Shown here: positions 1 to 8,124 of the stretch, piece by piece | Layout of the letters: each line of letters begins with the position of its first letter | Position numbering within the stretch: position 1 is the first letter of the stretch | Assembly: GCA_947454695.1 (NCBI GenBank) | Contig: CANGMW010000114.1 | Coordinates: 1-8,124, forward strand | Origin: Comamonadaceae bacterium | Lineage (GTDB): Bacteria > Pseudomonadota > Gammaproteobacteria > Burkholderiales > Burkholderiaceae_C | Direction of reading: 5' to 3' | DNA: 8,124 nucleotides | Notes under the pieces: model-generated | Databases searched by the model: none | Told to the model about the DNA's origin: nothing | Seen by the model: the letters and a program-made list of their open reading frames with translations, nothing else | Translations under genes and position numbers: made by a program

Positions 1-20
1 CTCGTTGATCTAAACGGGCA

Positions 21-686
21 ATGGCCGCAACTGCAGCGCAGCTCTTAGCGGTCTTGCCGCAAACGCAGTGCACGCGCTGCGGCTACCCGGACTGCGCCGG
101 CTATGCGCACGCCATCGCGGCGGGTGAAGCGGCCATCAACCAATGCCCGCCCGGCGGTCAGCATGGCGTTGAACTACTCGCGCGGCTGACCGGCCAGGCT
201 GTCGTGCCACTCGATCCGGCTTATGGTGTAGAAGGGCCACGCACCGTGGCCGTCATCGATGAAAACTGGTGCATCGGCTGCACGCTGTGCATCAAGGCCT
301 GCCCGACCGATGCCATCTTGGGCAGCAACAAGCTCATGCACACGGTGATCGAGCCCTATTGCACCGGCTGCGACCTGTGCCTGCCGGTCTGCCCGGTGGA
401 TTGCATCGTCATGGAAAACGTCAGCGGCAGCGCCACGGGCTGGCAAGCCTGGTCAGCCGAACAAGCGGACACGGCGCGTGCGCGTTATGAATTCCGTCAA
501 CTCAGGCTGGTGCGCTCGCAACACGAGCACGACCAACGCTTGGAAGACAAAGCCCGTATGAAATTGGCCGATCTCGGTCAGCACTCCTTGCACACCAACC
601 CCGACGTGCTGGACAAAAAGCGTGCGGTCATCGAAGCGGCGCTTGAACGGGCCCGCGCCAAGCGGGAAGCCGCCGACAAAGCCTGA
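21..686 (+). CDS. rnfB: RnfB-like 4Fe-4S ferredoxin protein (soluble, no membrane anchor)
   Basis: Predicted 221-aa electron-transfer protein. What is seen: an N-terminal cluster domain with C17-x2-C20-G-Y-x2-C25 and C42 in an INQCPPGG motif, typical of the FeS domain of RnfB. Two ferredoxin-type 4Fe-4S motifs follow: C84-x2-C87-x2-C90-x3-C94-P and C114-x2-C117-x2-C120-x3-C124-P. The C-terminal ~80 residues are charged, rich in Arg, Lys, Glu and Ala, and probably helical. RnfB of complete Rnf/Rsx complexes starts with a membrane helix; here the cluster domain begins almost at residue 1, so the protein should be cytoplasmic. The ATG at 21 is the first usable start, because an in-frame TGA lies at 6-8. 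No strong Shine-Dalgarno is visible before it. No rnfA, C, D, G or E is in the window. Many betaproteobacteria carry such a stand-alone RnfB-like gene, often near nth (known from the family, not seen here). The family call is firm; the redox partner is unknown. Confidence 0.85.
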   Translation: MAATAAQLLAVLPQTQCTRCGYPDCAGYAHAIAAGEAAINQCPPGGQHGVELLARLTGQAVVPLDPAYGVEGPRTVAVIDENWCIGCTLCIKACPTDAILGSNKLMHTVIEPYCTGCDLCLPVCPVDCIVMENVSGSATGWQAWSAEQADTARARYEFRQLRLVRSQHEHDQRLEDKARMKLADLGQHSLHTNPDVLDKKRAVIEAALERARAKREAADKA

Positions 687-707
687 GCCGGCATCGCTGC
701 CGAACGC

Positions 708-1199
708 TCAGCCCGGCAGAGCCGCCAACTTGGCAAACGCGCTCACCACCTCAGCCGGTGCCTGCACCAACTCAATGAGCACGCCCTCGCCCGAAATCGG
801 AAACTCGTCGCTGGCTTTGGGGTGTAAAAAACAGATGTCAAAGCCTGCCGCACCCTGGCGGATGCCGCCCGGTGCAAAGCGCACGCCCTTGTCCGTGAGC
901 CACTCCACCGCGCGCGGCAGGTCGTCGATCCACAGGCCCACATGGTTGAGCGGCGTGGTGTGCACCGCCGGTTTCTTCTCGGGATCCAGCGGCTGCATCA
1001 GGTCCACTTCGACTTTGAAGGGACCGGTGCCCATGGCGCAGATGTCCTCGTCCACGTTTTCGCGCTCGGATCGGAAGGTGCCCGTGATCTCCAAGCCGAG
1101 CATGTCCACCCAGAGCTTTTGCAGACGGCGCTTGTCCGGCCCGCCAATGGCGATTTGCTGGATGCCCAGCACTTTGAACGGTCGTTGTGTGGTGCTCAT
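708..1199 (-). CDS. mce: VOC-family protein, probable methylmalonyl-CoA epimerase
   Basis: 163-aa single-gene VOC (glyoxalase/epimerase fold) protein with two beta-alpha-beta-beta-beta halves (about residues 8-70 and 82-147). Inferred role: converts (S)- to (R)-methylmalonyl-CoA, linking propionyl-CoA carboxylase to the mutase, whose genes lie directly upstream in the same transcript. The start chosen is ATG at 1199, preceded by GGAG (1206-1209) with 6-base spacing. A GTG at 1211 in the same frame directly abuts the pccA stop but would overlap this ribosome site. Only 12 bases separate the pccA stop codon from the ATG. Candidate metal ligands by fold position are Q15 (in IQQIA, where classical epimerases have His in DHI/DHV), E64 or D66, H86 (in LNHVGL) and E143 (in VLIELV). 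Gln at the first position is found in some glyoxalases I, so a lyase-like or other VOC activity cannot be excluded. The fold is sure; the epimerase role rests mainly on context. Confidence 0.75.
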   Translation of the reverse strand: MSTTQRPFKVLGIQQIAIGGPDKRRLQKLWVDMLGLEITGTFRSERENVDEDICAMGTGPFKVEVDLMQPLDPEKKPAVHTTPLNHVGLWIDDLPRAVEWLTDKGVRFAPGGIRQGAAGFDICFLHPKASDEFPISGEGVLIELVQAPAEVVSAFAKLAALPG

Positions 1200-1205
1200 G
1201 GTGCG

Positions 1206-1210
1206 CTCCA
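1206..1210 (-). promoter_or_regulatory. Ribosome-binding site of the epimerase gene
   Basis: On the minus strand TGGAG lies 6 bases before the ATG at 1199. It overlaps the alternative GTG start at 1211-1209, and so favours the ATG as the real start. It lies just after the pccA TGA (1214-1212), consistent with translation coupled to pccA. Confidence 0.6.
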
Positions 1211-1211
1211 C

Positions 1212-3260
1212 TCAGACGAATTCAACAATCGGCTGGTCCACCACCAGGCTCTCGCCCTTGCTGGCCAGCACCTTGCCCACCACGCCATCGGCCGCAGCGA
1301 ACAGCACGTTTTCCATCTTCATGGCTTCGATCACCGCCACACGCTCGCCCGCCTGCACCTTCTGGCCCGGCGTGACCGCCACATCGACCAGCAAACCCGG
1401 CATAGGCGAGAGCACAAAGCGACTCATGTCCGGGGGTGCCTTGAAAGGCATGAGCTTGTGCAGCTCGGCCATGCGCTTGGAAATCACCAGCGCTTCAATG
1501 CGCGTACCGTTGTGCTGCAAGCGCAGCGCCAGCGGGTTCTTCTGCATGCCGCGCTCCACCTGGGCCACGAAGGGCTTTTGGTTCACGGTGCCGGCGATCA
1601 CGATGTCATTGAGTCGCGAGTTGCTCCGGATTTCATAGCAATTTTTACCCACGGTGACGCGTGCCGAGCCGGTCTCATTCACGAACTCATCCACATGCAC
1701 CGGGGTGTGAAGATGATCCCCTGCAGCGCCCAGCGTGATCACGACAAAGTCGCTGCCCGCGTTGACGGCATAACCCGGCAGCTGCCCGGAGATGGTGGTG
1801 GCCCGCTCGCGCGACTTGCGACGCACAAACGCGGCCAGGGCGACCAGAAAGTCCGGGTCGTCATGCGGCACATCCTCGGCCGAGAAGCCCTTGGCATAGT
1901 GCTCAGCGATGAAGCCGGTGTTGAAATCGCCCGAGACGAACTTAGGATGGGCCAACAAAGCCGCCTGAAACGGGATGTTGCTGGAGATGCCGCGGATCAC
2001 AAAACCGTTGAGGGCTTCACGCATCTTGGCAATCGCGTCGAGCCGGTCTTTGCCGTGCACGATGAGCTTGGCAATCATCGAGTCGTAGAACATGGGGATC
2101 TCGCCGCCGTCTTGCACACCGGTATCCACCCGAACCCCGTAGAGGTGCTCGGTGTCGCTTTGGAACATGGTTTGTGCCGGCGGATTGAATCGCACCAGTC
2201 GACCGGTCGAGGGCAAGAAATTGCGGAACGGGTCTTCGGCGTTGATGCGGCACTCCATCGACCAGCCTTGGCGCTTCACATCGGCCTGCTTGATCGGCAG
2301 CTTCTCGCCGGCGGCCACACGGATCATGAGCTCCACCAGATCCAGCCCGGTGATGCATTCGGTGACCGGGTGCTCCACTTGCAAGCGGGTGTTCATCTCC
2401 AGGAAATAAAAGCTCTGGTCTTTGCCGACCACGAACTCCACCGTGCCCGCGCTCTGGTACTTCACCGCCTTGGCCAGCGCCACGGCCTGCTCGCCCATGG
2501 CTTGGCGGGTGGCGTCGCTGATGAAGGGGCTGGGTGCCTCTTCAATCACTTTCTGGTGACGGCGCTGGATCGAGCACTCGCGCTCATTGAGGTACACCAC
2601 ATGACCGTGGGCGTCACCGATCAGCTGGATTTCGATGTGACGGGGCTCCTCCACAAACTTCTCAATGAACACGCGGTCATCGCCAAAGCTGTTGCGCGCC
2701 TCATTGCGGCAGGAGGTGAAGCCTTCCAGCGCTTCCTTGTCGTTGTAGGCCACACGCAGGCCTTTGCCGCCACCGCCCGCGCTGGCTTTGATCATCACGG
2801 GGTAGCCGATGCCTTTGGCGATTTCCACCGCTTTTTCGGGCGTCTCGATCGCGTCGTTCACGCCGGGGATGCAGTTCACGCCGGCTTTACCCGCGAGTTT
2901 TTTGGACTCGATCTTATCGCCCATGGCGGCGATCGAATAATGCTTGGGGCCGATGAAGGTCATGCCCTCTTCTTCCACCCGCTTAGAAAACTCCGAGTTT
3001 TCGCTCAAAAAACCATAGCCGGGGTGAATCGCCTGGGCGCCGGTTTGTTTGGCTGCGGCAATGATTTTGTCGGCCACCAGGTAAGACTCACGCGAGGCGG
3101 CCGGGCCGATCAGCACGGCCTCATCGGCCAGCATCACATGGCGCGCGTCTTTGTCGGCTTCGGAATACACCGCCACCGTTTGGATACCCATTTTCTTGGC
3201 CGTTGCAATGACACGGCACGCAATTTCGCCACGGTTGGCAATCAGAATTTTTGTAAACAT
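1212..3260 (-). CDS. pccA: Propionyl-CoA carboxylase alpha subunit (biotin carboxylase + biotin carrier)
   Basis: 682-aa biotin-containing subunit. It carboxylates its own biotin with ATP and bicarbonate and hands the carboxyl group to PccB, which makes (S)-methylmalonyl-CoA. Domains seen: biotin carboxylase N-domain from residue 1 (MFTKILIANRGEIA); ATP-grasp with glycine-rich loop GGGGKG at 162-167, ERECSIQRRHQK at 227-238 and catalytic EMNTRLQVEHPVTE at 288-301; biotin carboxylase C-domain with ECRINAEDP at 336-344; a middle region of about 455-600 corresponding to the BT domain that docks to the beta subunit; and a C-terminal biotinyl domain with EAMKM, biotinylated Lys K648, 34 residues from the end. 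This fused layout and the PCC-like linker before the biotinyl domain (LPxGD-type acetyl/methylcrotonyl features absent) favour PccA over AccC or MccA. Start ATG at 3260 is supported by GGAGAAGA (3266-3273) and by homology at the first residues. A longer reading from 3356 would run into pccB and lacks homology. Gap to pccB is 20 bases. Confidence 0.95.
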   Translation of the reverse strand: MFTKILIANRGEIACRVIATAKKMGIQTVAVYSEADKDARHVMLADEAVLIGPAASRESYLVADKIIAAAKQTGAQAIHPGYGFLSENSEFSKRVEEEGMTFIGPKHYSIAAMGDKIESKKLAGKAGVNCIPGVNDAIETPEKAVEIAKGIGYPVMIKASAGGGGKGLRVAYNDKEALEGFTSCRNEARNSFGDDRVFIEKFVEEPRHIEIQLIGDAHGHVVYLNERECSIQRRHQKVIEEAPSPFISDATRQAMGEQAVALAKAVKYQSAGTVEFVVGKDQSFYFLEMNTRLQVEHPVTECITGLDLVELMIRVAAGEKLPIKQADVKRQGWSMECRINAEDPFRNFLPSTGRLVRFNPPAQTMFQSDTEHLYGVRVDTGVQDGGEIPMFYDSMIAKLIVHGKDRLDAIAKMREALNGFVIRGISSNIPFQAALLAHPKFVSGDFNTGFIAEHYAKGFSAEDVPHDDPDFLVALAAFVRRKSRERATTISGQLPGYAVNAGSDFVVITLGAAGDHLHTPVHVDEFVNETGSARVTVGKNCYEIRSNSRLNDIVIAGTVNQKPFVAQVERGMQKNPLALRLQHNGTRIEALVISKRMAELHKLMPFKAPPDMSRFVLSPMPGLLVDVAVTPGQKVQAGERVAVIEAMKMENVLFAAADGVVGKVLASKGESLVVDQPIVEFV

Positions 3261-3265
3261 GGTCG

Positions 3266-3273
3266 TCTTCTCC
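3266..3273 (-). promoter_or_regulatory. Ribosome-binding site of pccA
   Basis: On the minus strand GGAGAAGA lies in the 20-base gap between the pccB stop and the pccA ATG, with 9 bases between GGAG and the ATG at 3260. It settles the start of pccA against the longer in-frame reading that begins at 3356 inside pccB. Confidence 0.65.
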
Positions 3274-3280
3274 AAATGCC

Positions 3281-4813
3281 TCACAGGGGGATATTGCCGT
3301 GCTTGCGCCACGGGTTCTCGAGTTTTTTGTCCTTCAGCATCACCAGCGAACGGCAAATGCGTTTGCGGGTTTCTTGCGGCAGGATCACATCGTCGATGAA
3401 GCCGCGCGCGCCCGCTACAAACGGGTTGGCGAAGCGCGCCTTGTATTCGGCTTCCTTGGCAGCGAGTTTTTCAGGATCGCCTTTGTCTTCGCGGAAGATG
3501 ATTTCCACCGCACCCTTGGCACCCATCACCGCAATCTCGGCATTGGGCCAGGCAAAGTTGACGTCGCCACGCAGGTGCTTGGAGGCCATCACGTCATAGG
3601 CACCGCCGTAGGCTTTGCGGGTGATGACGGTGATCTTGGGCACCGTGCACTCGGCATACGCATACAGCAGTTTGGCGCCGTGTTTGATGATGCCGCCAAA
3701 CTCCTGGCTGGTGCCGGGCATGAAACCGGGCACGTCCACAAAGGTGATGACGGGGATGTTGAAAGCATCGCAGAAGCGCACAAAGCGCGCTGCTTTGATG
3801 GAGCTCTTGATGTCCAGGCAACCCGCCAGCACCAGCGGCTGGTTGGCCACAATGCCCACCGTCTGGCCGTCCATGCGGGCAAAGCCGATCAGGATGTTTT
3901 TGGCGTACTCGGGCTGGATTTCAAAGAAGTCGCCGTCGTCCACCGTCTTGACGATCAGCTCCTTCATGTCGTAGGGCTTGTTGGGGTTCTCGGGCACCAG
4001 CGTGTCCAGGCTGCTGTCCATGCGGTCAATCGGGTCGCCGCTCTTGCGCACCGGGGCTTTTTCGCGGTTGGACAAGGGCAGGTAGTTGTACAGACGGCGC
4101 AGCATCAGCAGCGCCTCCACATCGTTCTCAAACGCCAGGTCGGCCACGCCACTCTTGGTCGTGTGCGTGATGGCGCCGCCGAGTTCTTCGGCAGTCACTT
4201 CCTCGTGCGTCACGGTCTTGACCACCTCGGGGCCGGTCACAAACATGTAGGACGAGTCCTTCACCATGAAAATGAAATCGGTCATGGCCGGGCTGTACAC
4301 CGCGCCGCCTGCTGAGGGGCCCATGATCATGCTGATCTGCGGGATCACGCCACTGGCCATCGCATTGCGCTGGAACACATCAGCGTAGCCGCCCAAGGAC
4401 GCCACGCCCTCTTGAATACGCGCGCCACCGGAGTCGTTCAGGCCGATGACCGGTGCGCCGACCTTCATGGCCTGGTCCATCACCTTGCAGATTTTCTCGG
4501 CATGCGCTTCCGAGAGCGCACCGCCAAACACGGTGAAGTCCTGGCTGTAGACAACCACCAAACGACCGTTGATCATGCCGTAGCCGGTCACCACACCGTC
4601 GCCGGGGATTTTGGTGTCTTGCATGCCAAAGTCCACACAGCGGTGCTCGACAAACATGTCCCACTCTTCAAACGTGCCTTCGTCCAGCAACACTTCCAGC
4701 CGCTCACGCGCAGTGAGTTTGCCTTTGGCGTGTTGCGCGGCAATGCGCTTGTCGCCACCACCGAGTCGCGCCGCGGCGCGCTTCTTTTCGAGTTGTTCAA
4801 GTATGTCGTGCAT
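3281..4813 (-). CDS. pccB: Propionyl-CoA carboxylase beta subunit (carboxyltransferase)
   Basis: 510-aa carboxyltransferase that moves the carboxyl group from biotin on PccA to propionyl-CoA; it normally forms a hexameric core with six alpha subunits. Two crotonase-like halves are seen. The N-terminal half has SGGARIQEG at 128-136 and GPSAGGAVYSPA at 165-176, the acyl-CoA/oxyanion region. The C-terminal half has DVPGFMPGTSQE at 360-371 and RKAYGGAYDVMAS at 399-411, the second oxyanion loop and biotin site. D407 in GGAYDVM corresponds to the Asp (D422 of Streptomyces coelicolor PccB) reported to favour propionyl- over acetyl-CoA. The C-terminal KHGNIPL ending is typical of PccB, and the length fits the family. 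Start ATG at 4813 has AGAGGA 6 bases upstream. It lies 27 bases after meaB and 20 bases before pccA, in the same operon. An acetyl- or methylcrotonyl-CoA carboxylase is less likely given D407 and the neighbouring mutase. Confidence 0.96.
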   Translation of the reverse strand: MHDILEQLEKKRAAARLGGGDKRIAAQHAKGKLTARERLEVLLDEGTFEEWDMFVEHRCVDFGMQDTKIPGDGVVTGYGMINGRLVVVYSQDFTVFGGALSEAHAEKICKVMDQAMKVGAPVIGLNDSGGARIQEGVASLGGYADVFQRNAMASGVIPQISMIMGPSAGGAVYSPAMTDFIFMVKDSSYMFVTGPEVVKTVTHEEVTAEELGGAITHTTKSGVADLAFENDVEALLMLRRLYNYLPLSNREKAPVRKSGDPIDRMDSSLDTLVPENPNKPYDMKELIVKTVDDGDFFEIQPEYAKNILIGFARMDGQTVGIVANQPLVLAGCLDIKSSIKAARFVRFCDAFNIPVITFVDVPGFMPGTSQEFGGIIKHGAKLLYAYAECTVPKITVITRKAYGGAYDVMASKHLRGDVNFAWPNAEIAVMGAKGAVEIIFREDKGDPEKLAAKEAEYKARFANPFVAGARGFIDDVILPQETRKRICRSLVMLKDKKLENPWRKHGNIPL

Positions 4814-4819
4814 GGTGCG

Positions 4820-4825
4820 TCCTCT
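4820..4825 (-). promoter_or_regulatory. Ribosome-binding site of pccB
   Basis: AGAGGA on the minus strand, 6 bases before the pccB ATG at 4813, inside the 27-base gap after meaB. It is the strongest ribosome site in the window and supports efficient independent initiation of pccB. Confidence 0.65.
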
Positions 4826-4840
4826 TAGAAATCGCTGGGT

Positions 4841-5896
4841 TTATTGTTTGTGAAATGAATCAGGGGCTTGCGTCCCTTGTGCGGCCAACAGTTGCCGGGC
4901 GGCGGTGGAGGCCGCCACGCGGCCTGCGGCCACCTCGGCGCTGAGTTGTTCCAACAGCGGCTTGACACGGGGGTGCTGGCGAAACGCAGACTTCAAGCCT
5001 GCATCAATGCGCTCCCACATCCAGGCCAGGGCCTGGTGTTGGCGGCGGGCAGCCAGCTTGCCGTTGTCGGATTGCAAGGTTTTAAATGTCGTCACCGCTT
5101 CCCAAAACCGGTCCACCCCCTGGGCCAACAAGGCACTGAGCTGGATGACGGTGGGGTGCCAAAGTGTGGTGTTGTGGTGCGCATGGTCCGGGTTGCCATG
5201 CAAACCCAGCAAACGCAAGCTGGAGGTGATCTGCGCTTGCGCGCGCGTGGCGGCGGCTTCATCGAGGTCGGCCTTGTTGATGACCACCAAGTCGGCGAGC
5301 TCCATCACGCCTTTTTTGATCGCTTGCAAATCATCACCGGCATTGGGCAGTTGCATCAGCACAAACATGTCGGTCATGCTGGCTACCGCCGTTTCGCTTT
5401 GGCCCACACCCACGGTTTCCACAATCACCATGTCGTAGCCGGCAGCCTCGCAGACCAGCATCGCTTCGCGGGTTTTTTCAGCCACACCCCCCAGCGTGCC
5501 GCTGCTGGGGCTGGGCCGGATATAGGCTTTGTCGTGCACCGAGAGCAGCTCCATGCGCGTCTTGTCGCCCAGGATAGAGCCGCCCGACACACTGGACGAC
5601 GGGTCCACCGCCAACACCGCCACGCGGTGACCCTGCCCGATCAGGTACAGGCCCAGGGCTTCAATGAAGGTGGATTTGCCCACGCCCGGCACACCGCTGA
5701 TGCCCAGGCGCAAAGATTGGCCGGTGTGCGGCAACAAAGCCGTCAGCAAGGCATCGGCTTGCGCACGGTGATCCGCACGCGTGGACTCGAGCAAGGTGAT
5801 GGCCTTGGCCATGGCCCGACGCTGAACCAGCGCCTCGCCGTGGAGGATGGACTCCAACAGAGTTTGGGGCACGTCCATCGGCTTCTGGTCAGTCAT
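4841..5896 (-). CDS. meaB: MeaB/ArgK-type G3E GTPase, methylmalonyl-CoA mutase chaperone
   Basis: 351-aa P-loop GTPase of the MeaB (human MMAA) family. Family role: a cytoplasmic G protein that binds methylmalonyl-CoA mutase, gates delivery of adenosylcobalamin and protects or reactivates the mutase. Motifs seen: Walker A GVPGVGKST at 68-76; AVDPSSSVSGGSILGDKTRM at 96-115, the switch region typical of MeaB; the Walker B/G3 part VIVETVGVGQSE at 157-168, leading into the switch III region (about 166-178); and the guanine-specificity motif NKAD at 207-210. The C-terminal ~90 residues form the helical dimerisation region of the family. Older annotations call this ArgK, an arginine/ornithine transport kinase, which is considered a misnomer. 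Start ATG at 5896 has only a weak upstream GAG (5905-5907, 8-base spacing); an ATG at codon 7 is a less likely alternative. It lies between the mutase gene and pccB, as is usual for meaB, and is separated from the mutase by a 125-base gap containing a repeat. Confidence 0.95.
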   Translation of the reverse strand: MTDQKPMDVPQTLLESILHGEALVQRRAMAKAITLLESTRADHRAQADALLTALLPHTGQSLRLGISGVPGVGKSTFIEALGLYLIGQGHRVAVLAVDPSSSVSGGSILGDKTRMELLSVHDKAYIRPSPSSGTLGGVAEKTREAMLVCEAAGYDMVIVETVGVGQSETAVASMTDMFVLMQLPNAGDDLQAIKKGVMELADLVVINKADLDEAAATRAQAQITSSLRLLGLHGNPDHAHHNTTLWHPTVIQLSALLAQGVDRFWEAVTTFKTLQSDNGKLAARRQHQALAWMWERIDAGLKSAFRQHPRVKPLLEQLSAEVAAGRVAASTAARQLLAAQGTQAPDSFHKQ

Positions 5897-5925
5897 ATCG
5901 CCAGCTCAAATGCCCCGCAAACCCG

Positions 5926-6018
5926 CGGTTCCCCAAAAACCAGGGACACCACGGAACCGGCTTAGCCGGGCCGTCGGTGTCGCCCCCTTGAGGGGGAGGC
6001 GCGCAGCGCCACGGGGGT
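5926..6018. repeat. Composite inverted-repeat (REP-like) element between mutase and meaB
   Basis: The only sizeable gene-free stretch (5897-6021) is largely filled by nested palindromes. Seen directly: CGGTTCC (5926-5932) pairs with GGAACCG (5953-5959). CCGGC-TTA-GCCGG is at 5957-5969. CCCCC-TTGA-GGGGG is at 5983-5996. GGCGC-GCA-GCGCC is at 5998-6010, followed by a further GGGGG run (6013-6017) that could pair with CCCCC at 5983-5987 in an alternative fold. There is no T-run after any stem on either strand, so this is not a classic intrinsic terminator. From memory, GC-rich elements with a CCCCTTGAGGGG core next to a GCGCAGCGC arm recur in intergenic regions of Comamonadaceae, so I infer a dispersed REP-type repeat. 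It may stabilise the mutase 3' end or alter the downstream/upstream mRNA ratio; that is not shown by the sequence. Confidence 0.6.
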
Positions 6019-6021
6019 GCA

Positions 6022-8124
<2,103 letters not shown>

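Noticed and set aside
689..702. Small hairpin CGGCA-TCGC-TGCCG between the convergent genes, a possible bidirectional terminator
   Set aside because: The stem is only five base pairs and no T-run follows on either strand, so the sequence does not support a terminator call.
622..1638. 338-codon + strand frame overlapping the end of the RnfB-like gene and running opposite the epimerase and pccA genes
   Set aside because: Dominated by Ser, Thr, Pro and Arg, with no domain and no ribosome site. It overlaps three well-supported genes.
3261..3356. Extended N-terminus for PccA starting at 3356
   Set aside because: The extra 32 residues overlap the end of pccB and do not resemble biotin carboxylase. 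The ATG at 3260 has its own ribosome site and the family's standard first residues.
942..3599. Very long open frame (885 codons) on the + strand, opposite pccA and the end of pccB
   Set aside because: Its codons lie exactly opposite pccA codons, so a stop could arise only where pccA uses TTA, CTA or TCA, which a GC-rich genome avoids. The product is rich in His, Arg, Gly and Leu with no recognisable domain, while the opposite strand encodes a clear biotin-dependent carboxylase.
3299..4315. 338-codon + strand frame opposite pccB
   Set aside because: In codon register with pccB on the other strand, with the same codon-bias explanation. There is no domain, and the composition is His/Gly/Val rich.
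4868..5965. 365-codon + strand frame opposite meaB
   Set aside because: Codon-aligned mirror of meaB, rich in His, Gln, Gly and Arg, and unlike any family I recognise.

Overview
The window is a GC-rich, gene-dense piece of a bacterial chromosome. It holds one small gene on the + strand followed by five tightly packed genes on the - strand. The protein sequences, the gene order and a GC-rich multi-hairpin intergenic element suggest a betaproteobacterium of the Burkholderiales, most likely Comamonadaceae (Rhodoferax/Polaromonas/Acidovorax-like). That placement is inferred from family resemblance and was not computed.

Bases 21-686 (+) encode a soluble RnfB-like iron-sulfur protein with one N-terminal four-Cys 4Fe-4S domain and two ferredoxin-type 4Fe-4S motifs. 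It converges tail to tail with the next gene, 21 bases away.

Bases 708-8124 (-) hold the methylmalonyl-CoA pathway. Read in the direction of transcription (right to left), the order is: methylmalonyl-CoA mutase (6022-8124, its start cut off by the window edge), the mutase-protecting G protein MeaB (4841-5896), propionyl-CoA carboxylase beta subunit PccB (3281-4813), propionyl-CoA carboxylase alpha subunit PccA with biotin domain (1212-3260), and a VOC-fold protein that is probably methylmalonyl-CoA epimerase (708-1199). Gaps between meaB, pccB, pccA and the epimerase gene are only 12-27 bases, and at least the last three genes have clear ribosome-binding sites, so this looks like one operon.

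Together the genes convert propionyl-CoA to succinyl-CoA. PccA/PccB carboxylate propionyl-CoA to (S)-methylmalonyl-CoA using biotin, ATP and bicarbonate. The epimerase gives the (R) form. The B12-dependent mutase rearranges it to succinyl-CoA for the TCA cycle, and MeaB guards cofactor loading and reactivation of the mutase. Likely sources of propionyl-CoA are odd-chain fatty acids, branched amino acids, cholesterol-type side chains or propionate itself.

The only intergenic stretch over 100 bases is the 125-base gap between the mutase and meaB. It contains a composite inverted-repeat element resembling dispersed REP-type repeats. No tRNA, rRNA, CRISPR, insertion sequence, phage or toxin gene was seen. 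This is mostly a well-known pathway and I do not see an undescribed system. The points worth a second look are the unusual metal-ligand set in the epimerase candidate, the repeat element inside the operon, and the membrane-anchor-less RnfB-like protein.
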